Assembly: GCA_030424595.1 (NCBI GenBank)
Contig: JAUHWG010000027.1
Location: forward strand, 95,056 to 159,055
Reading direction: 5' to 3'
DNA: 64,000 nt
Origin: Polyangia bacterium
Lineage (GTDB): Bacteria > Myxococcota_A > Polyangia > Nannocystales > Nannocystaceae
The translations under genes were made by a program, and so were the position numbers. Of this stretch, positions 62,270 to 64,000 are shown piece after piece; position 1 is the first letter of the stretch; each line of letters starts with the position of its first letter. Below the pieces are notes generated by a model. It searched no databases. It saw only the letters and a list, made by a program, of their open reading frames with translations, and was not told where the DNA came from.

Positions 62270-63181
62270 TCAGCCTCCGCCTTCCGGGGGGGAGACCCTC
62301 TCCACCCGCAGCAGGTAATAGTTGTAGGGGAATACCTCATCAGAGTCGACCTCGACTGGAATGACGTCGCCACCGTCCGCCAGCTTCCACTTTGACCACT
62401 CCAGCGATTGTGTGGGGGTCTGAGCGATGACATAGGAGCCCTCGGCGAGGCGAATGCCGGTGGGCGCATCCTGAAAGTCGAGACCTACATAGACGTTGTT
62501 GTGTATCAGGCGCCCGTCGTTGCTCTTCAAGACGGACTCAACCGCCCCCGTCGCCATGGCAGTTACCGCACCGATCGCGGGGTTGGCCTGTTGAATCATC
62601 TCCAGGCCGCCGGCGATCGCGGGGTCCTTGAGGAAACTCAAGAACCGCTCGGCGCTCTTGTTCTTGAGGTAGGTGATGTCCAGCGTGAAGCCGATCCCGG
62701 CAGGTGCAACCACCAGGCCCAGGAAGATCGGAAAACCAGAGTAGCCGCTCGCGCCATGGTCCCGCACCGTGAAGCGTTGGGTGAAGGTCACTCGCTCGGC
62801 TTCCATCGAACTTTTGACATGATGGCTAACTCCCCAACGCACAGCGATCTCATGCTCTCCTAGACCGGGGTAGTTGTTGATGTGGAACCCATCGAGCTTG
62901 AGGTTGATCTTACTTCCGATGAGCGTCTTGTCCCCAGTGAGGTCCGCCGCCGACGTGAACGTCCTGTCTTCCGCCACGAACGCCACCGACGTCGCCTTAT
63001 GCGTCCACGGACGGGCGAAGACACTTCGGGCGACCTCAGTGTGTGCCGAATCATCCGTGGAGCGCGATTCGACCAGCGCTCGGACCTCGTCAGCGGTAGA
63101 ATGATCACCGAGCACGTCTAGTTCGACGGCGATCTCCGCCATAGACAGTTCGGCAAATGTGGAATCCTTTATCCTCGACAT
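62270..63181 (-). CDS. Unknown soluble protein in the lower-GC right-hand region
   Basis: Protein of 303 residues, no family recognised. The N-terminal ~60 residues are acidic and helical (FAELSMAEIAVELDVLG). Then comes a beta-rich part with GFHINNYPGLGEHEIAVRWG, a hydrophobic stretch IFLGLVVAPAGIGFTLDITYL that might be membrane-contacting, and a helix-rich piece with ANPAIGAVTAMATGAVE. The C-terminal third (IHNNVYVGLDFQDAPTGIRL, GSYVIAQTP) looks like a small beta domain. No signal peptide. It probably shares a transcript with the downstream metallophosphatase. Confidence 0.65.
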   Translation of the reverse strand: MSRIKDSTFAELSMAEIAVELDVLGDHSTADEVRALVESRSTDDSAHTEVARSVFARPWTHKATSVAFVAEDRTFTSAADLTGDKTLIGSKINLKLDGFHINNYPGLGEHEIAVRWGVSHHVKSSMEAERVTFTQRFTVRDHGASGYSGFPIFLGLVVAPAGIGFTLDITYLKNKSAERFLSFLKDPAIAGGLEMIQQANPAIGAVTAMATGAVESVLKSNDGRLIHNNVYVGLDFQDAPTGIRLAEGSYVIAQTPTQSLEWSKWKLADGGDVIPVEVDSDEVFPYNYYLLRVERVSPPEGGG

Positions 63182-63268
63182 ACTCGTGGCACTCTACCCT
63201 AGCTCTGCCTCTTGTACGCCCTCGGAGTCTGCGCATGTTTTTCGTAAGAGCTGCGCGGCCCAGACGTG

Positions 63269-63991
63269 CTAATGGCCGTCCTTCCCGAGATAGTCGCGCG
63301 CCTTCGCGACGCTTTCGGGCTGTGACCCCTCATGGCCCTCTGGAGGGTCGTCGGTCGCCTCCTTGTCGTCGATTGCGAGCGAGACGATCTCGGACGTCAG
63401 ACTCTGCACGTTGTCCGGGAGCTGCATCGACTGGCTCACGCGGGCGATGATCTGCGGCACCAGCCGCTCCGAGAAGCCGGCGAGGAAGCACCAGAAGATC
63501 AGCTTGGCGAGGTCCGGGCCGCTCTTCGGCACGGTGTCCGCGAGGAAGCGGATGACATCGAGCTCCGTTGGCGGGTCGTAGAATGGCGGGATGTAGAACT
63601 CGGGGAAGAGGTGCCCCTCGATGAGCCCGGAGAGGAAGATGACGTAGAGCAGCAGCGCGAAGATCCCTCCATAGAGCGGGATGAGGAGGATCGCGTACCA
63701 GGAGTGGGAGAGGAGCTCGAGCTCCTCATCCACGACCTTATGCAGGCGCTGCTGAATGCTGACAAAGCCGCCGATGATCCCGCACTCAAAGCAGAGCCAG
63801 GATGCAAGCAGGTGCCTCCCGTAGAAGAGAGATACGCCGAAGGTAGCGCCGGTGGCGAGAAGCGAGATGAACGGGCCCTGTACGAAATTTCGTGTACGAG
63901 ACCGAACAGGCTGAAGTGAGGCTCCAAGAAGGCAGGAGCCGACATGAAGATTAAGGACGACATCATCGACGAGCTGCTTGAGCAGCACCAA
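63269..63991 (-). CDS. Polytopic membrane protein, 5' end beyond the window
   Basis: At least 240 residues; the frame is open to the right edge, so the true start is probably outside (the TTG at 63991 is just the first possible one). There are about four hydrophobic helices (FISLLATGATFGVSLFY, WLCFECGIIGGFVSI, YAILLIPLYGGIFALLLYVIFLSG, KLIFWCFLAGFSE). The segment FSERLVPQIIARV recurs, as I recall, in uncharacterised bacterial membrane proteins. The C-terminal tail is charged and cytoplasmic. The next gene leftward is on the same strand, 87 bp away. Confidence 0.65.
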   Translation of the reverse strand: MVLLKQLVDDVVLNLHVGSCLLGASLQPVRSRTRNFVQGPFISLLATGATFGVSLFYGRHLLASWLCFECGIIGGFVSIQQRLHKVVDEELELLSHSWYAILLIPLYGGIFALLLYVIFLSGLIEGHLFPEFYIPPFYDPPTELDVIRFLADTVPKSGPDLAKLIFWCFLAGFSERLVPQIIARVSQSMQLPDNVQSLTSEIVSLAIDDKEATDDPPEGHEGSQPESVAKARDYLGKDGH

Positions 63992-64000
63992 CCAGGCGCG

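Overview
The window is high-GC bacterial DNA with the habits of a myxobacterium of the Nannocystaceae/Haliangium kind. The signs are exported lipoproteins with Thr/Ser-rich linkers after the lipobox, a Cys-rich CGDG...GEECD repeat protein, several Ser/Thr protein kinases, a DUF1501/CxxCH pair, and many unrecognised secreted proteins. The taxonomic call is inference from gene style; there is no rRNA or housekeeping marker in the window.

Layout. 21-3657 (+) is a three-gene operon ending in an HTTM membrane protein. 4285-14586 (-) is a ten-gene, tightly overlapping operon for the accessory half of an aryl-polyene/flexirubin-type pathway: ACP, COG4648 membrane protein, AMP ligase fused to a hotdog domain, glycosyltransferase, acyltransferase, HAL/TAL-type ammonia lyase, thioesterase, LolA-like carrier, MMPL exporter and DUF3261 lipoprotein. 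No ketosynthase, ketoreductase or partner ACP is present. 15005-18596 (+) is an operon of two lipoproteins (one with CxxCH) and a DUF1501-like Tat protein, closed by a strong terminator. 18.7-19.2 kb holds a tandem array and a large inverted repeat. 19.5-28.1 kb carries two alpha/beta hydrolases, a PhaR-type regulator whose reading frame continues past an amber stop, a lipoprotein, an SDR preceded by a tetranucleotide repeat, a membrane Ser/Thr kinase and a GIY-YIG protein. 28.3-35.5 kb has two membrane-anchored unknowns, an FtsW/RodA protein, a TPR adenylate cyclase preceded by a 13-bp VNTR, and a small membrane protein. 35.8-39.0 kb is a J-like/Hsp70 pair. 39.1-46.1 kb has a Cys-rich lipoprotein, a metallophosphatase, a DUF7873-like protein, a tRNA-Val(GAC) beside tRNA-like remnants, a beta-propeller-like protein and a VWA lipoprotein.

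46.3-53.4 kb is the most interesting stretch. A 213-residue protein is clearly related to eukaryotic actin, but it keeps only the parts that make actin subdomains 1 and 2. Divergent from it is a three-gene operon: a LodA-like protein fused to a VioB-type ferritin-like domain, a PeaB/QhpD-like radical SAM/SPASM enzyme, and a LodB/QhpG-like flavoprotein. Together these look like a protein-derived quinone (cysteine tryptophylquinone) enzyme with two maturases.

53.7-58.4 kb is a divergent ECF sigma factor and giant FG-GAP-containing Ser/Thr kinase. 58.5-64 kb has a three-repeat beta-sandwich protein with a broken 5' end, a lipoprotein, a second metallophosphatase and two unknowns, with noticeably lower GC near the end.

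A dispersed repeat family of about 150-166 bp with inverted ends (three long copies, two fragments) sits at gene 3' ends, mostly between convergent genes. Many gaps also contain short tandem repeats, each with its own unit.
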